Below, one piece after another: positions 27,006-38,700 of a stretch of 64,000 bases of DNA. Under the pieces are notes generated by a model. That model was not told the origin of the DNA, ran no database searches, and saw only the letters and a list, made by a program, of their open reading frames with translations. The position numbers were made by a program, and so were the translations under genes. The stretch covers positions 62,001-126,000 of the forward strand of contig NZ_RCZE01000011.1 in the NCBI RefSeq assembly GCF_006438915.1. The letters are read 5' to 3'. The stretch's first letter is position 1; each line of letters begins with the position of its first letter. This DNA comes from Pseudomonas arsenicoxydans (GTDB lineage: Bacteria; Pseudomonadota; Gammaproteobacteria; Pseudomonadales; Pseudomonadaceae).

Positions 27006-27207
27006 GGCGGCGACCCTCGGTAGATCCGGTATTCAGCCCCCGTGGGAAGGCTGTTTCGATCCTGTGATGACTGTCGATATCCTTGAACCAGAGAATAGAA
27101 GAAAAGTCTGGCCAGCACGTCAGGCGAGACCAGAAGGCGCCGAATGGTCATAGTGTGAATATTGACGCCAGAGTGACGGCACTTTTTAAATTCAACGTCG
27201 AACGCAA

Positions 27208-27297
27208 TGTGGGAGCGGGCTTGCTCGCGAAAGCGGTATGTCAGTCAACTTATCTGTTGAATGAAAGACCGTATTCGCGAGCAAGCCCGCTCCCACA
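27208..27297. repeat. REPIN in the gap before the Lon-like gene
   Basis: 90-bp canonical pair (TGTGGGAGCGGGCTTGCTCGC and its inverse). It fills much of the 308-base gap from 27006 to 27313; I see nothing else there. Confidence 0.9.
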
Positions 27298-27313
27298 TTA
27301 AACCGAGATGTCC

Positions 27314-29752
27314 TTAGGCAGGCTTGGCCTCGACCAACGCTTCCTGCGCCGCTTCTTTCTCGGCTTCCTTGAGGTCTTCCTCGCTGATCATTTCCGCGAT
27401 CACCCGCAGGCGCTCCACCACCCGTGCATTGACGCTGCCTTCAGGGAATTCGCCATTCTCATCCGGCGCACCCGCCGGCTCGCCGACCAACAGGCTCAGC
27501 GCCTCGTCCGCCTGACGCACCGCGTACACATGGAACTGCCCCGCGCGTACTGCGGCCAACACCTTCTCGTCGAGCATCAACGTGGCAACGTTCGCCTGCG
27601 GAATGATTGCACCTTGCTTGCCGGTCAGCCCGCGCGCTTCACAGAGGCGGAAGAAACCTTCGATCTTCTCGTTGACCCCGCCCACCGCCTGCACTTCACC
27701 GAACTGGTTGATTGAACCGGTGATCGCAAAGCACTGCTTGAGTGGGGTTTTCGACAAGGCCGAAATCAACGTGCAAGCCTCACCCAGCGACGCACTGTCA
27801 CCATCGACATAACCGTAGGACTGCTCCAGGGCGATGCTCGCGGAAATCGCCAACGGGAATTCCTGGGCGTAACGACTGCCCAGATACCCGGTGAGGATCA
27901 TCACGCCTTTGGAGTGAATCGGCTGCCCGAGGTTGACCTCGCGCTCGATGTCGACAATGCCGCTGCCGCCCGGATACACGGTGGCGGAAATCCGCGCCGG
28001 CACACCGAAGGCCGAGTCGCCGACTTCCAGCACTGTCAGGCCGTTGCACTTGCCGACGGCGGCACCATCGGTGTCGATCAGGATGATCCCGGCCAGCATA
28101 TCGTCGAGAATCCGCGCCGAAACTCGCCCGGTACGGGTAGCCTTGGCCTTGAGCGCACGTTCGATGTGCCCGGCGTCGGTCATCTCGTCGCCCGCCAGGT
28201 GGCGAATGAAATCCGCCTCGCTGACCAGTTGGAACAGATCGCCGATGCGCGCCGACAAACGCCCCTGGTGTTCAGCCAGACGCGCGCTGTACGTGGCCAG
28301 ACGTGCGACGGCATCTGCCGTCAACGGCGCCATGCCTTCTTCGGAAGTGCGGGTTTTGAGCAACTGGGCGAACTGCTCCAGGCTCTCGTCGACCATCGGG
28401 ATGTCTTCGTCGAAATCCACCAGGACGCGGAACATCTCCTGGAAGTCCGGATCGAGGTCTTGCAGCGTGTAATACAGCTGACGGGCACCGATGATGATGA
28501 CTTTGACCGCCAATGGAATGTGTTGCGGCGTCAGGGTCACCGTGGCCAGTCGTCCCAGCTCACCCAGCGGCGATTCCATTTTCAGCTTGCGCGATTGCAG
28601 GGCACGCTTGAGCGCATCCCAAACGAACGGCTCGCTGAGCATTTTTTCCGCTTCAAGAATCAGGAAACCACCGTTGGCCCGGTGCAAGGCGCCCGGTCGC
28701 AGTTGCCGATAGGTCGTGTACAGCGCGCCCTGATCGGTGCTGTATTCAATCCGGCCAAACAGGTTTTCGTACGTCGGGTGCGGCTCGAACACCACCGGCG
28801 CACCGCCGCTGGCCGAATGCCCGACTACCAGGCTCGGCGCGTATTGCTCTTCCAGCAGCTTGCGGGCAATGGCGTCGGTCTTGCTGTCGTCGACCAGTTG
28901 CTCGACCACCGTCTTCAACAGGTAAACCTGCATCGCCTGCAGGTAACCGCACACAGCGGCGTTCTCGGCGTACTTCTCCGACAACGGCGACAGCAGCGGC
29001 TGCAAGGCCAGGGTGATGGTTTCTTCGTTGAGGTGACGCAGTTGATTGCTCGACTCACGCTTCCATTGCGGCAGGCTGGCGAGCTCTTCGTTCAGGCGCT
29101 CTTCCAGGCCGGAAATGTCCTCGTGGAAGCGCTCGCGATCGGCTTCCGGTAACTGGGCGAACTCCGCCTCGTCCAGCGCCTTGCCTTCGCTCATCGGGGT
29201 AAACGCGATGTTGCTGGCGTCGCGATACAGGGCGACTTCTTTCTCCAGGGCCAGGCGCTCGATGATGTCCAGTGCCTTGTCGTAACGCTGATTGAAAGCG
29301 CGGTCGATGGCGCTTTTCTTCTGTTGGTAGGACGGGTGTTCGAACACCGCCGGAAAGGTCGCCAGCAGGTTATCGATCAAACCGTTGATGTCGCCGATGA
29401 ATGCACCAGCGGTGCCCGACGGCAATTCCAGGGCGCGAGGCTCGCGCGGCTCATCGAAATTATTGACGTAGACCCAGTCCGCCGGAGTCTGCAGGCGCTT
29501 GCCTTCGGCTTTCAGGTAGCGTTTGACGAACGAGAACCGGCCGGTGCCAGGCTCACCCATGACAAACACGTTGTAACCGGGGCGTGGCATGGCCACACCG
29601 AACTGCAAGGCTTCGACCGCACGTTCCTGGCCAAGCACACCGCGGAAGGGCTCCAGATCATTGGTGGTAGAGAAGCTGAACTGTTCAGCGGAAAACGGAC
29701 GGGTCAGCGCTTCAGGCGCTAGACGCAAGCTGGCAGCAACAGGATCAGGCAT
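27314..29752 (-). CDS. Lon-related ATP-dependent protease
   Basis: 812 residues. An N-terminal AAA-type region has VMGEPGTGRFSF at about residue 65, a Walker A in which the usual Lys is Arg. A C-terminal Lon protease domain has catalytic Ser in VDGDSAS (residue 653) and Lys in GGVNEKIEG (residue 696), spaced 43 apart as in E. coli Lon. The family (AAA_32 plus Lon_C) is distinct from the main Lon and its substrates are largely unknown. Synteny matches PA4576. AAGGAAG precedes the ATG. Confidence 0.88.
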   Translation of the reverse strand: MPDPVAASLRLAPEALTRPFSAEQFSFSTTNDLEPFRGVLGQERAVEALQFGVAMPRPGYNVFVMGEPGTGRFSFVKRYLKAEGKRLQTPADWVYVNNFDEPREPRALELPSGTAGAFIGDINGLIDNLLATFPAVFEHPSYQQKKSAIDRAFNQRYDKALDIIERLALEKEVALYRDASNIAFTPMSEGKALDEAEFAQLPEADRERFHEDISGLEERLNEELASLPQWKRESSNQLRHLNEETITLALQPLLSPLSEKYAENAAVCGYLQAMQVYLLKTVVEQLVDDSKTDAIARKLLEEQYAPSLVVGHSASGGAPVVFEPHPTYENLFGRIEYSTDQGALYTTYRQLRPGALHRANGGFLILEAEKMLSEPFVWDALKRALQSRKLKMESPLGELGRLATVTLTPQHIPLAVKVIIIGARQLYYTLQDLDPDFQEMFRVLVDFDEDIPMVDESLEQFAQLLKTRTSEEGMAPLTADAVARLATYSARLAEHQGRLSARIGDLFQLVSEADFIRHLAGDEMTDAGHIERALKAKATRTGRVSARILDDMLAGIILIDTDGAAVGKCNGLTVLEVGDSAFGVPARISATVYPGGSGIVDIEREVNLGQPIHSKGVMILTGYLGSRYAQEFPLAISASIALEQSYGYVDGDSASLGEACTLISALSKTPLKQCFAITGSINQFGEVQAVGGVNEKIEGFFRLCEARGLTGKQGAIIPQANVATLMLDEKVLAAVRAGQFHVYAVRQADEALSLLVGEPAGAPDENGEFPEGSVNARVVERLRVIAEMISEEDLKEAEKEAAQEALVEAKPA

Positions 29753-29905
29753 CGGGCTTCCTTACATCAGGCGGGGCAGATAGCGGCATTCTGGCGCTGC
29801 TCATACTTCACTTGCAAGGCGCGCCTCCTGCCAAAGCATAGACAAACTGCTATCCCCAGGCGGGGCGGGGCTAAATCAATGATTTCGGCGAATGTTTTAC
29901 AAAAA

Positions 29906-29923
29906 ATCACGGAACCCCGTGAT
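29906..29923 (-). terminator. Orphan intrinsic terminator, possible sRNA 3' end
   Basis: On the minus strand ATCACGG-GGTT-CCGTGAT followed by TTTTTTG. It lies upstream of the Lon-like gene and no annotated minus-strand gene ends here. Candidate end of a small RNA made from the 29924-30030 region. Confidence 0.4.
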
Positions 29924-30030
29924 CGTGCCTAAACTCCAAACTGCGCGGCTGGACTAATAACCGGCCCAATTGGCGCCGACACGGGCCAAAACCCCTTGTC
30001 CATCGGTATGCACACTAAGAGAACATAGCT

Positions 30031-30519
30031 ATGAAACGGATTCTTCTCGGTACTCTCTTCACCGTTGTATCCCTCAACGCCATGGCGCAAGCGCCAGGCG
30101 GCCCGGATTGCGGTTGGGGCAACATGCTGTTCGAAGGTCAGCGTGGCACCCCGGCTCACTTCATGGCCTCCACCACCAACGGCACCTCCGGCAACGCAAC
30201 CTTCGGTATGACCTCCGGCACCAACGGCTGCGCAACGAATGCGTCGCTGACCTACGGCGGCAAATCCTGGTTTGCCATGAATGGCATGATGAACGAGCTG
30301 TCCGAAGACATGGCCAAAGGTCAGGGCGAAGCGCTGACGACCTACGCCGTGGTCCTGGGCGTAGCACCGGAAGACCGCGCGCATTTCGCCGCTGTCACTC
30401 ACGAGCACTTCCAGCAAATCTTCAGCAAGGCTGACGTGACCGCTGAAGACGTGCATACCAATACCCTGGCCGTTCTCAAGAGCGATCCGCGTCTGGCCAA
30501 GTACGCCACTCAAGCTTAA
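30031..30519 (+). CDS. DUF3015 family secreted protein
   Basis: 162 residues. Signal peptide MKRILLGTLFTVVSLNAMAQA, then GGPDCGWGNMLFEGQRG and an ASTTNGTSGNATFGMTSGT stretch typical of DUF3015. Two cysteines (PDCGWG and NGCATN) could pair in the periplasm. Function unknown. It precedes the DUF4105 gene and ends in its own terminator. The 278-base gap before it holds the orphan hairpin at 29906. Confidence 0.88.
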   Translation: MKRILLGTLFTVVSLNAMAQAPGGPDCGWGNMLFEGQRGTPAHFMASTTNGTSGNATFGMTSGTNGCATNASLTYGGKSWFAMNGMMNELSEDMAKGQGEALTTYAVVLGVAPEDRAHFAAVTHEHFQQIFSKADVTAEDVHTNTLAVLKSDPRLAKYATQA

Positions 30520-30530
30520 TCTCGAAGCGC

Positions 30531-30562
30531 CCGCTCCTTTCGGGGAGCGGATTTGTTTTTTT
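30531..30562 (+). terminator. Terminator after the DUF3015 gene
   Basis: CCGCTCC-TTTCGG-GGAGCGG stem followed by ATTTGTTTTTTT. Confidence 0.85.
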
Positions 30563-30611
30563 GGCCCGTCCCTCTTTGGGTCTTTGTTTTTTTCGACTTA
30601 AGTTGCCCACT

Positions 30612-32465
30612 ATGCTCAAACGCCTTGCCTGGCTGGCGCTCTGTGTCTGCGCCCCGCTGGCCGCCGCGCCGCACATCGACCCTCAACGTTTGCAGCAACT
30701 GGCCAATGACCCCTTCTGGATTTCCCTGGGGCACTACGAAACCGCCAAGCTTGGTGGCTGGCGCAGCTATGTCAGCGACAAGAAATTCTTCCTCGCACCC
30801 GACGGCAATGAACACCCCGATCATGAACTGGCGGCCACCGTCCAAGCGTTGTACGTCCCGGCCAGTGCCGGCGAACACCACGCCCAATGCGTCTACCCGG
30901 CCCGCACTCGCTGGCTGAAGACGCAGCTCAACCTGAGCGATCTGCCGACACTGGACTGCAGCGAATTCAAGCAATGGTTCAAGGACGTCTCGCCCCACAG
31001 TGCGGTGATGATTTTCCCGGCGGCGTACCTGAACAGTCCGTCATCGATGTTCGGCCACACGCTGCTGCGTATCGACCAGGCCGATGTACAAAGCGACCAC
31101 ACCGCCCTGCTCAGTTACGCGATCAACTTCGGCGCCTACATCGAGGGTTCGGATAACAGCATCCTCTACGCCTGGAAAGGCTTGATGGGCGGCTATCCAG
31201 GACTGTTCGCGCTGGTGCCCTATCAGGAAAAACTCTCGGAATATCGCAGCCTCGAAAACCGTGACTTGTGGGAATACCGGCTGAACCTGACACAGGCAGA
31301 AACCGCACGCATGGTCGAGCACGTCTGGGAGTTGAAGCAGATCAAGTTCGACTATTACTTCTTCGACGAAAACTGCTCCTATCGCCTGCTGGAATTGCTG
31401 CAAGTGGCGCGACCGAGCCTGCGCCTGACCGAGCAATTCCCGTTGACCGCGATTCCGACCGACACCGTCAAAGCCGTGAAAGAAGCCGGCCTGGTGGAAT
31501 CCATTCAATATCGCCCGTCCCGCGAACGCGAGTTGTTGAGTCGTGTCGAGCCGCTGAACCCTGAAGAACAGCAATGGGTGCTGAAGGTCAGCGCCGACCA
31601 GAAACAGTTACAGGAACCCGCGTTCAAGTCGCAACCCAAGGATCGCCAGGCGCTGATCATCGATGCGGCCTATCGTCTTGAGCGCTACCGCGCCAATGGC
31701 CAGGAACGTGACCCGGCGCGGGCTCAACGAAGCTTCGAGCTGCTGCGGGCGATCAACCAGAACCCGGCGCCGGAGCTGGTCATCCCGCAACCGGGCCTGC
31801 CCGAGGATGGCCATGAATCCCGCACCTGGCAGGCGGGCATCGGTACCCGGGGTGACAAGGCGTTTGGCGAATATGGCCTGCGCATGGCGTATCACGACCT
31901 CAACGACAACGCCGAGAGTTTCCCGCTCGGCGCCCAGATTGAAATCCTGCAAATGAAACTGCGCCAGTACGAAGGCAATCACTGGCAGTTTCAACAACTG
32001 GATCTGGCGACGATTCGCTCCCTGACCCCGCGTAACGAGCTGCTGCAGCCGCTGTCGTGGCAGGTGACGGGTGGCCTGGAACGGGTGCCGGGCAAGCATG
32101 ACGACGAAACCCTGGTCAGCCACGTCAATGGCGGTGGCGGCGGTACCTGGCAACTGGGCGAGGACATGCTCGGTTTTGCGCTGGGCACGGTGCGCGTCGA
32201 GCACAACAATGACTTCGCCGAATTCATCGCCCCGGCGGCGGGCTTCAACACCGGCGTGCTGTGGAAAAACCCGCTGGGTAACTTCAGCCTGGAGACCAAA
32301 GGCGATTTCTTCACCAATGGCGAAGTGCGCCGCAACATCAGCCTGAATCAGCAGTGGGAACTGTCGCGAAACCTGGGCCTGCGCCTGAGCGCCCAGCGCG
32401 ACTTCAGCCACCTCGCCACACCCGAGAACGAAGTGATGCTTGAGGTGAAGTGGTATCACTATTGA
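30612..32465 (+). CDS. DUF4105 envelope protein with C-terminal barrel-like region
   Basis: 617 residues from ATG 30612. Signal peptide MLKRLAWLALCVCAPLAAA. The DUF4105 (Lnb N-terminal) domain spans about residues 90-280: FGHTLLRID with His149 and DENCSYRLLELL with Cys255, arranged like a permuted NlpC/P60-type Cys-His pair (inference). From about residue 400 the sequence alternates in the way of outer-membrane beta strands and ends in KWYHY, an aromatic C-terminus. It may thus be an outer-membrane hydrolase. The ribosome site is weak. Substrate unknown; not known to be linked to DUF3015 except by position. Confidence 0.82.
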   Translation: MLKRLAWLALCVCAPLAAAPHIDPQRLQQLANDPFWISLGHYETAKLGGWRSYVSDKKFFLAPDGNEHPDHELAATVQALYVPASAGEHHAQCVYPARTRWLKTQLNLSDLPTLDCSEFKQWFKDVSPHSAVMIFPAAYLNSPSSMFGHTLLRIDQADVQSDHTALLSYAINFGAYIEGSDNSILYAWKGLMGGYPGLFALVPYQEKLSEYRSLENRDLWEYRLNLTQAETARMVEHVWELKQIKFDYYFFDENCSYRLLELLQVARPSLRLTEQFPLTAIPTDTVKAVKEAGLVESIQYRPSRERELLSRVEPLNPEEQQWVLKVSADQKQLQEPAFKSQPKDRQALIIDAAYRLERYRANGQERDPARAQRSFELLRAINQNPAPELVIPQPGLPEDGHESRTWQAGIGTRGDKAFGEYGLRMAYHDLNDNAESFPLGAQIEILQMKLRQYEGNHWQFQQLDLATIRSLTPRNELLQPLSWQVTGGLERVPGKHDDETLVSHVNGGGGGTWQLGEDMLGFALGTVRVEHNNDFAEFIAPAAGFNTGVLWKNPLGNFSLETKGDFFTNGEVRRNISLNQQWELSRNLGLRLSAQRDFSHLATPENEVMLEVKWYHY

Positions 32466-32485
32466 TCTGTCACACCACCATCCCT

Positions 32486-32575
32486 TGTGGGAGCGGGCTT
32501 GCTCGCGAAAGCGATGTGTCAGTCAGCATAGGTATTGACTGACACATCGCTTTCGCGAGCAAGCCCGCTCCCACA
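32486..32575. repeat. REPIN with fully palindromic centre
   Basis: 90-bp canonical pair. Here the inner parts (GCGATGTGTCAGTCA / TGACTGACACATCGC) also pair, so nearly the whole element can fold into one hairpin of about 40 bp, the best-preserved copy in the window. Confidence 0.92.
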
Positions 32576-32718
32576 TTCGTTTTGTGGTGTTCAAAAATCT
32601 CATTTTTTCCATCGAGTGCCGCAGGCTCCGACAGATTCATCACAGGCCTTTCACACACGCCTCACGAATCCACTTCTAGACTTCCCTTATAGGCCGTTGC
32701 ACGGCCCGGGAGTTTGAG

Positions 32719-33075
32719 ATGTGGCGGTGCGTGGCAGTAATCGGTGGGTTGATGTTGATCGCAGGTTGCCAGACAACCCACGAAGAGTTGATCTCAAAAG
32801 GTTATCCACCGGCATTCGCCGATGGCTTCGATGACGGGTGCAGCAGTGGCCGGCAAGCCGCTGGGGCAATGAGTGGCGAATTTCGCAAAAACGTCCCGCG
32901 CTATCTCAAGGACAAGCCGTACGCCGAAGGCTGGAGCGATGGCTTCCGTCAGTGCCAGGCCATGCTTGAGAACCATGACCGCGAGGACTATCGCAGCCAC
33001 CACTGGGACGACCGCGAAAAAGCCTGGCAGCAACAAAAAGACCAGGACACCGCCCGTGCCTATCACTCGCCATGA
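32719..33075 (+). CDS. Small predicted lipoprotein
   Basis: 118 residues. Signal peptide with lipobox LIAGC and mature start CQTTHEE. Two similar motifs, FADGFDDGC (about residue 34) and YAEGWSDGFRQC (about residue 75), suggest an internal duplication, with a cysteine in each. The C-terminus is charged (HHWDDREKAWQQQKDQD). GGGAG lies before the ATG. Function unknown; it may share a transcript with the Gre-like gene 70 bases downstream. Confidence 0.75.
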   Translation: MWRCVAVIGGLMLIAGCQTTHEELISKGYPPAFADGFDDGCSSGRQAAGAMSGEFRKNVPRYLKDKPYAEGWSDGFRQCQAMLENHDREDYRSHHWDDREKAWQQQKDQDTARAYHSP

Positions 33076-33145
33076 GTCGCTTACAGACATCCGCCGAAAC
33101 TAAAAGCCTGCAACCATGGCCCAAACCCTATAACGGGAGAAGACC

Positions 33146-33640
33146 ATGAGCCGGGCATTCGTCAACGAAGATAACGCCGCCGAGCAAGCCGATCAGCCGG
33201 TTGAACGGCAGGTCAGCACCCAACCCAATTACGTCACGCCGGCGGGGCTTGCACAGTTGCAGGCGAAAGTCGCCGAGGTGCAAAACCTGATCAACGAACA
33301 GAGCGCGAAAGGTGAACTGGCCGACAAACAGCGCCAGGCCGACCTTGAGCGTGACTGGCGATATTTCAATCAGCGCCTGCAAAGCGCTCAACTGGTGGTG
33401 CCGGCCTCCTCGACCAACAAGGTGCAGATTGGCGCCTGGGTGACCTTTGCCGATCAACATGGCAGCAAGCAGCGTGTGCAGTTAGTGGGTGAGGATCAGG
33501 CGGATGCGGCCAGCGGGTTGATCAATTGGGGCTCGCCGTTGGGGCGGGCGTTGTTGGGCGCGCAGGTGGGGGATGAGGTGGTTTGGAAGCGGCCGGTGGG
33601 GGATTTGGTGATTGAGGTTTTGCAGATAGATATTGAGTGA
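33146..33640 (+). CDS. GreA/GreB-family transcription elongation factor relative
   Basis: 164 residues. N-terminal coiled-coil with YVTPAGLAQLQAKVAEVQNLI and C-terminal FKBP-like domain ending GDLVIEVLQIDIE, as in Gre factors. The tip loop reads GELADKQRQADLERDW, with acidic residues placed differently from classical GreA/B, so RNA cleavage stimulation may be altered. Regular greA is elsewhere in pseudomonads; this is probably an accessory paralogue acting on RNA polymerase's secondary channel. GGGAG precedes the ATG. Confidence 0.78.
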   Translation: MSRAFVNEDNAAEQADQPVERQVSTQPNYVTPAGLAQLQAKVAEVQNLINEQSAKGELADKQRQADLERDWRYFNQRLQSAQLVVPASSTNKVQIGAWVTFADQHGSKQRVQLVGEDQADAASGLINWGSPLGRALLGAQVGDEVVWKRPVGDLVIEVLQIDIE

Positions 33641-33651
33641 CCATCAGGCCG

Positions 33652-33744
33652 CCTTCGCGAGCAAGCCCGCTCCCACATTGGTCTTGTGAACGCCACAGAT
33701 CAAATGTGGGAGCGGCGGTGCGACGATTCGACTTGCTCGCGAAA
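33652..33744. repeat. REP pair with an inserted segment
   Basis: The left arm is canonical; in the right arm the core is split: GTGGGAGCGG, then about 16 extra bases (CGGTGCGACGATTCGA), then CTTGCTCGCGA. The insert interrupts the hairpin tip. Confidence 0.8.
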
Positions 33745-33773
33745 GTCGCACCACGGTGTCACTGAATGCCCTT

Positions 33774-33806
33774 AAAAAAACGGAGCCCCGAAGGCTCCGC
33801 TTTTTG
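33774..33806. terminator. Bidirectional terminator between the Gre-like gene and ettA
   Basis: CGGAGCC-CCGAA-GGCTCCG stem with A run before and T run after, so it can end both the rightward Gre-like transcript and the leftward ettA transcript. Confidence 0.85.
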
Positions 33807-33822
33807 TGCAACTCACCCGATA

Positions 33823-35487
<1,665 letters not shown>

Positions 35488-35772
35488 GGAGAACCTTGGG
35501 TCAGTGACAGATGAATGATTGGAGCGCAGGCGAAGCCCGGCCAGACTGTGCGCGTCGTCCGATTGATGGCTATCAATACGTGCGCGCTGAAAAAGTCTGA
35601 TTCTAGGAGCTGGAACGCTCCCGCGTAACCGGCAAAGCTACCTTAATGACGGAAGGCAGTCCAGCCGACAGGGACTGGCACTTCGCCACAACTCAAGGCA
35701 TGCTAGCCGCCCTTCGGGCGTCAGGCTTATAGTGCACGTCGCGCCAGTCCAGTCAAACCGCAGGATTCCAGT

Positions 35773-38700
35773 TTGCCTAATGCCACTCCGCCCGTTTCCG
35801 TGAGCGCCCCCAGTCCTGCGACCGGCTCGCCCCTGCGCGGAACCTTGAAAGGCGCACTGGCCACCCTCGTCCTGTTGCTGCTCGCCCTGCTGTTCTGGCA
35901 GCTCCTGGATCAGCTGCGTGAAACCCAGAAACATCAGCGCCAATACACCATCGACTACACCGCCGACCTGGCCGCGCAAGTCAGCCTGAACATGGCGCTC
36001 AACGCCCAGATCGCCCTCAACCTGCTACCGATCGTCGAACAGCCGCAAAGCGCCGACGAACAACAGGCGTTGCTGCGCAAGCTGCAACAGTCATTGCCCG
36101 AGCTGCGCAGCCTGGCATTGCTCAGCCCCTCCGGAAAAATCATCAGCGACAGCGCCGCTGACAGTCAGGACGCCGACTACCTGAGTGATCTGGTGCGGCG
36201 CAGCCACGCCCAGGCTCACTATTTCAGTAATGCTGATGACGGTTCCGTGGTGCATCTTCTATTGCATCAGGCCAGCGGCAGCACGCGAGGCTATTGGGCG
36301 CTGCGCCTGACACCGACCTTTTTCTCGACCCTGACCAAACAAAACGAAGCCGGCATCCGCCCGCTGTGGCTGGTGGAGAACCGGGTCAATCGCCAGATCA
36401 TCAGCCGCGATGACGCATTGCCTTCAAGCACGCCAGCGGTGCTGACACCCGATGAACTGGCCAGCAGTGTACTGACCGTTCCCTTGAGCAGCAGCGACTG
36501 GCAGTTGCGCGGGTTGTTCGATCGGCAACGCGTGCTCGAAGACCTGCTGCCGGCCTTCATCGGCAAGTGCCTGCTGGGCCTGGCGCTTTCGCTGCTGCCA
36601 TTCATTGCGCTGCTGAACATGCGCCGGCGTCAACGCCAGGTGCACGAGGGTCGTCGACGCTATCAGGACATTTTCGAAGGCACCGGTGTTGCCCTCTGCG
36701 TGCTCGACGTTTCCGGGCTCAAGGGCGTTTTCGACAAGGCGCACCTGCACAGCAACGAACAACTGCAGGCCTGGCTCGAGAGCCCGGAACAACGCCGGCA
36801 ACTGCTTCGGGAATTGCGCGTCACCGAGGTCAACCAGGTTGCCCTGCAACTGCTTAACGTCAATTCCTGCGATCAAGCCTGGAACCTGCTGATCGATGGC
36901 AACCCGCTGGACGGCACGGCCATCGGCAATCAAGTGCTTGAAGCGGTGCTCAATCACCAAAACCAGCTTGAGCTGGAAATCAAATTGCAGGGCGCCAATG
37001 ACCGCGATCAGCATTTGTGGCTGGTACTGCGCCTGCCGGCCGATCAGGACGACTATAAAGCGGTGATCCTGAGCATCACCGACATCACCAGCCGCAAGCT
37101 GATCGAGCTGTCGCTGCTGGAACGTGAAGGTTTCTGGTCCGATGTGGTGCGCACCGTGCCGGATCACCTGTACGTGCAGGACGTCATCAGCCAGCGGATG
37201 ATTTACAGCAACCACCACTTGGGGCAGACCCTGGGTTACGACCGTACTGAACTGCATCAAATGGGTGAGTATTTCTGGGAAATCCTGCTGCACCCCGAAG
37301 ACGCCGATTTCTACCACCGTTCGCGCCAGACCCAGCGTCAGGCGGGTTACAGCCAATTGATGCAATGCCAACTGCGCTTCCGACATCGCGATGGTAAATG
37401 GCGACCGTTCGAGATTCGCGAACAGGCCCTGGCACGCGACAAGCACAATCAGGTCACGCGCATCATCGGTGTGGCCAAGGACATCACCGATCAGATCGAG
37501 GCCAGTGAGTCGTTGCGCGATAGCGAGCAGCGCTACCGGATGCTCGCTGAAAGCATCAGCGACGTGATTTTCTCCACCGACAGCAAGCTGTCGCTCAATT
37601 ACGTCAGCCCCTCGGTGCAAGCCGTGCTGGGTTATGACGCAGAGTGGATCTTCCAGAACGGTTGGCAATCGATTGTCGCCAACCCGCAACAACTGACCGG
37701 CATCTTCGCCCTGATGGACCGGGTCAGCAAAGCGCTGGATAAACCCGAGCAACTGGCGCTGTTGCGCAGCCAGGTGCAGACCCAGCTGTTCCTGTTCGAT
37801 TGCCTGCGGGCCGACGGCCGCAAGATTCCCATCGAGCTGCGGCTGGTGCTGGTCTGGGACGAACACGGCGCATTCGAAGGCGTGCTCGGTGTCGGTCGCG
37901 ACATCAGCCAGCAGCGCCGCGCCGAGAAAGACCTGCGCATGGCGGCCACGGTATTTGAGCACTCGACCTCGGCGATCCTGATCACCGACCCGGCCGGTTA
38001 CATCGTGCAGGCCAACGAAGCATTCAGTCGCGTCAGCGGTTACGCCGTAGAACAAGTGCTCGACCAGTTGCCGAACATGCTGACCGTCGACGAGCAGCAG
38101 GAAGCGCATCTGCGCTACGTGCTCAAGCAACTTCATCAGAACAACACCTGGGAAGGTGAGGTCTGGCTCAAGCGCCGCAGCGGCGAACACTACCCGGCCT
38201 GGGTCGGCATCACGGCGGTGCTCGACGACGAAGGCGACCTGGCCAGCTATGTGTGCTTCTTCAGCGACATCAGCGAACGCAAGGCGAGTGAGCAGCGGAT
38301 TCACCGCCTCGCTTACTACGACGCCCTGACCCACCTGCCCAACCGCACGTTGTTCCAGGATCGCCTGCACACCGCACTGCAATCGGCGGAACGGCAGAAG
38401 TCCTGGGTGGTGCTGATGTTCCTCGACCTCGACCGTTTCAAGCCGATCAACGACTCCCTCGGTCACGCTGCCGGCGACCGCATGCTCCAGGAAATGGCCA
38501 CGCGCCTGCTCGGCTGCGTCGACGATGACGACACCGTTGCACGCATGGGCGGCGATGAATTCACCTTGTTGCTGCAACCGAAGGTCAATCGTGAAATCGC
38601 GCTGAACCGGGCGATCCACGTGGCGGAACAGATCCTCGCCAGCCTGGTGAAACCCTTTGTGCTGGAGGGTCGCGAGTTCTTCGTCACGGCCAGTATCGGC

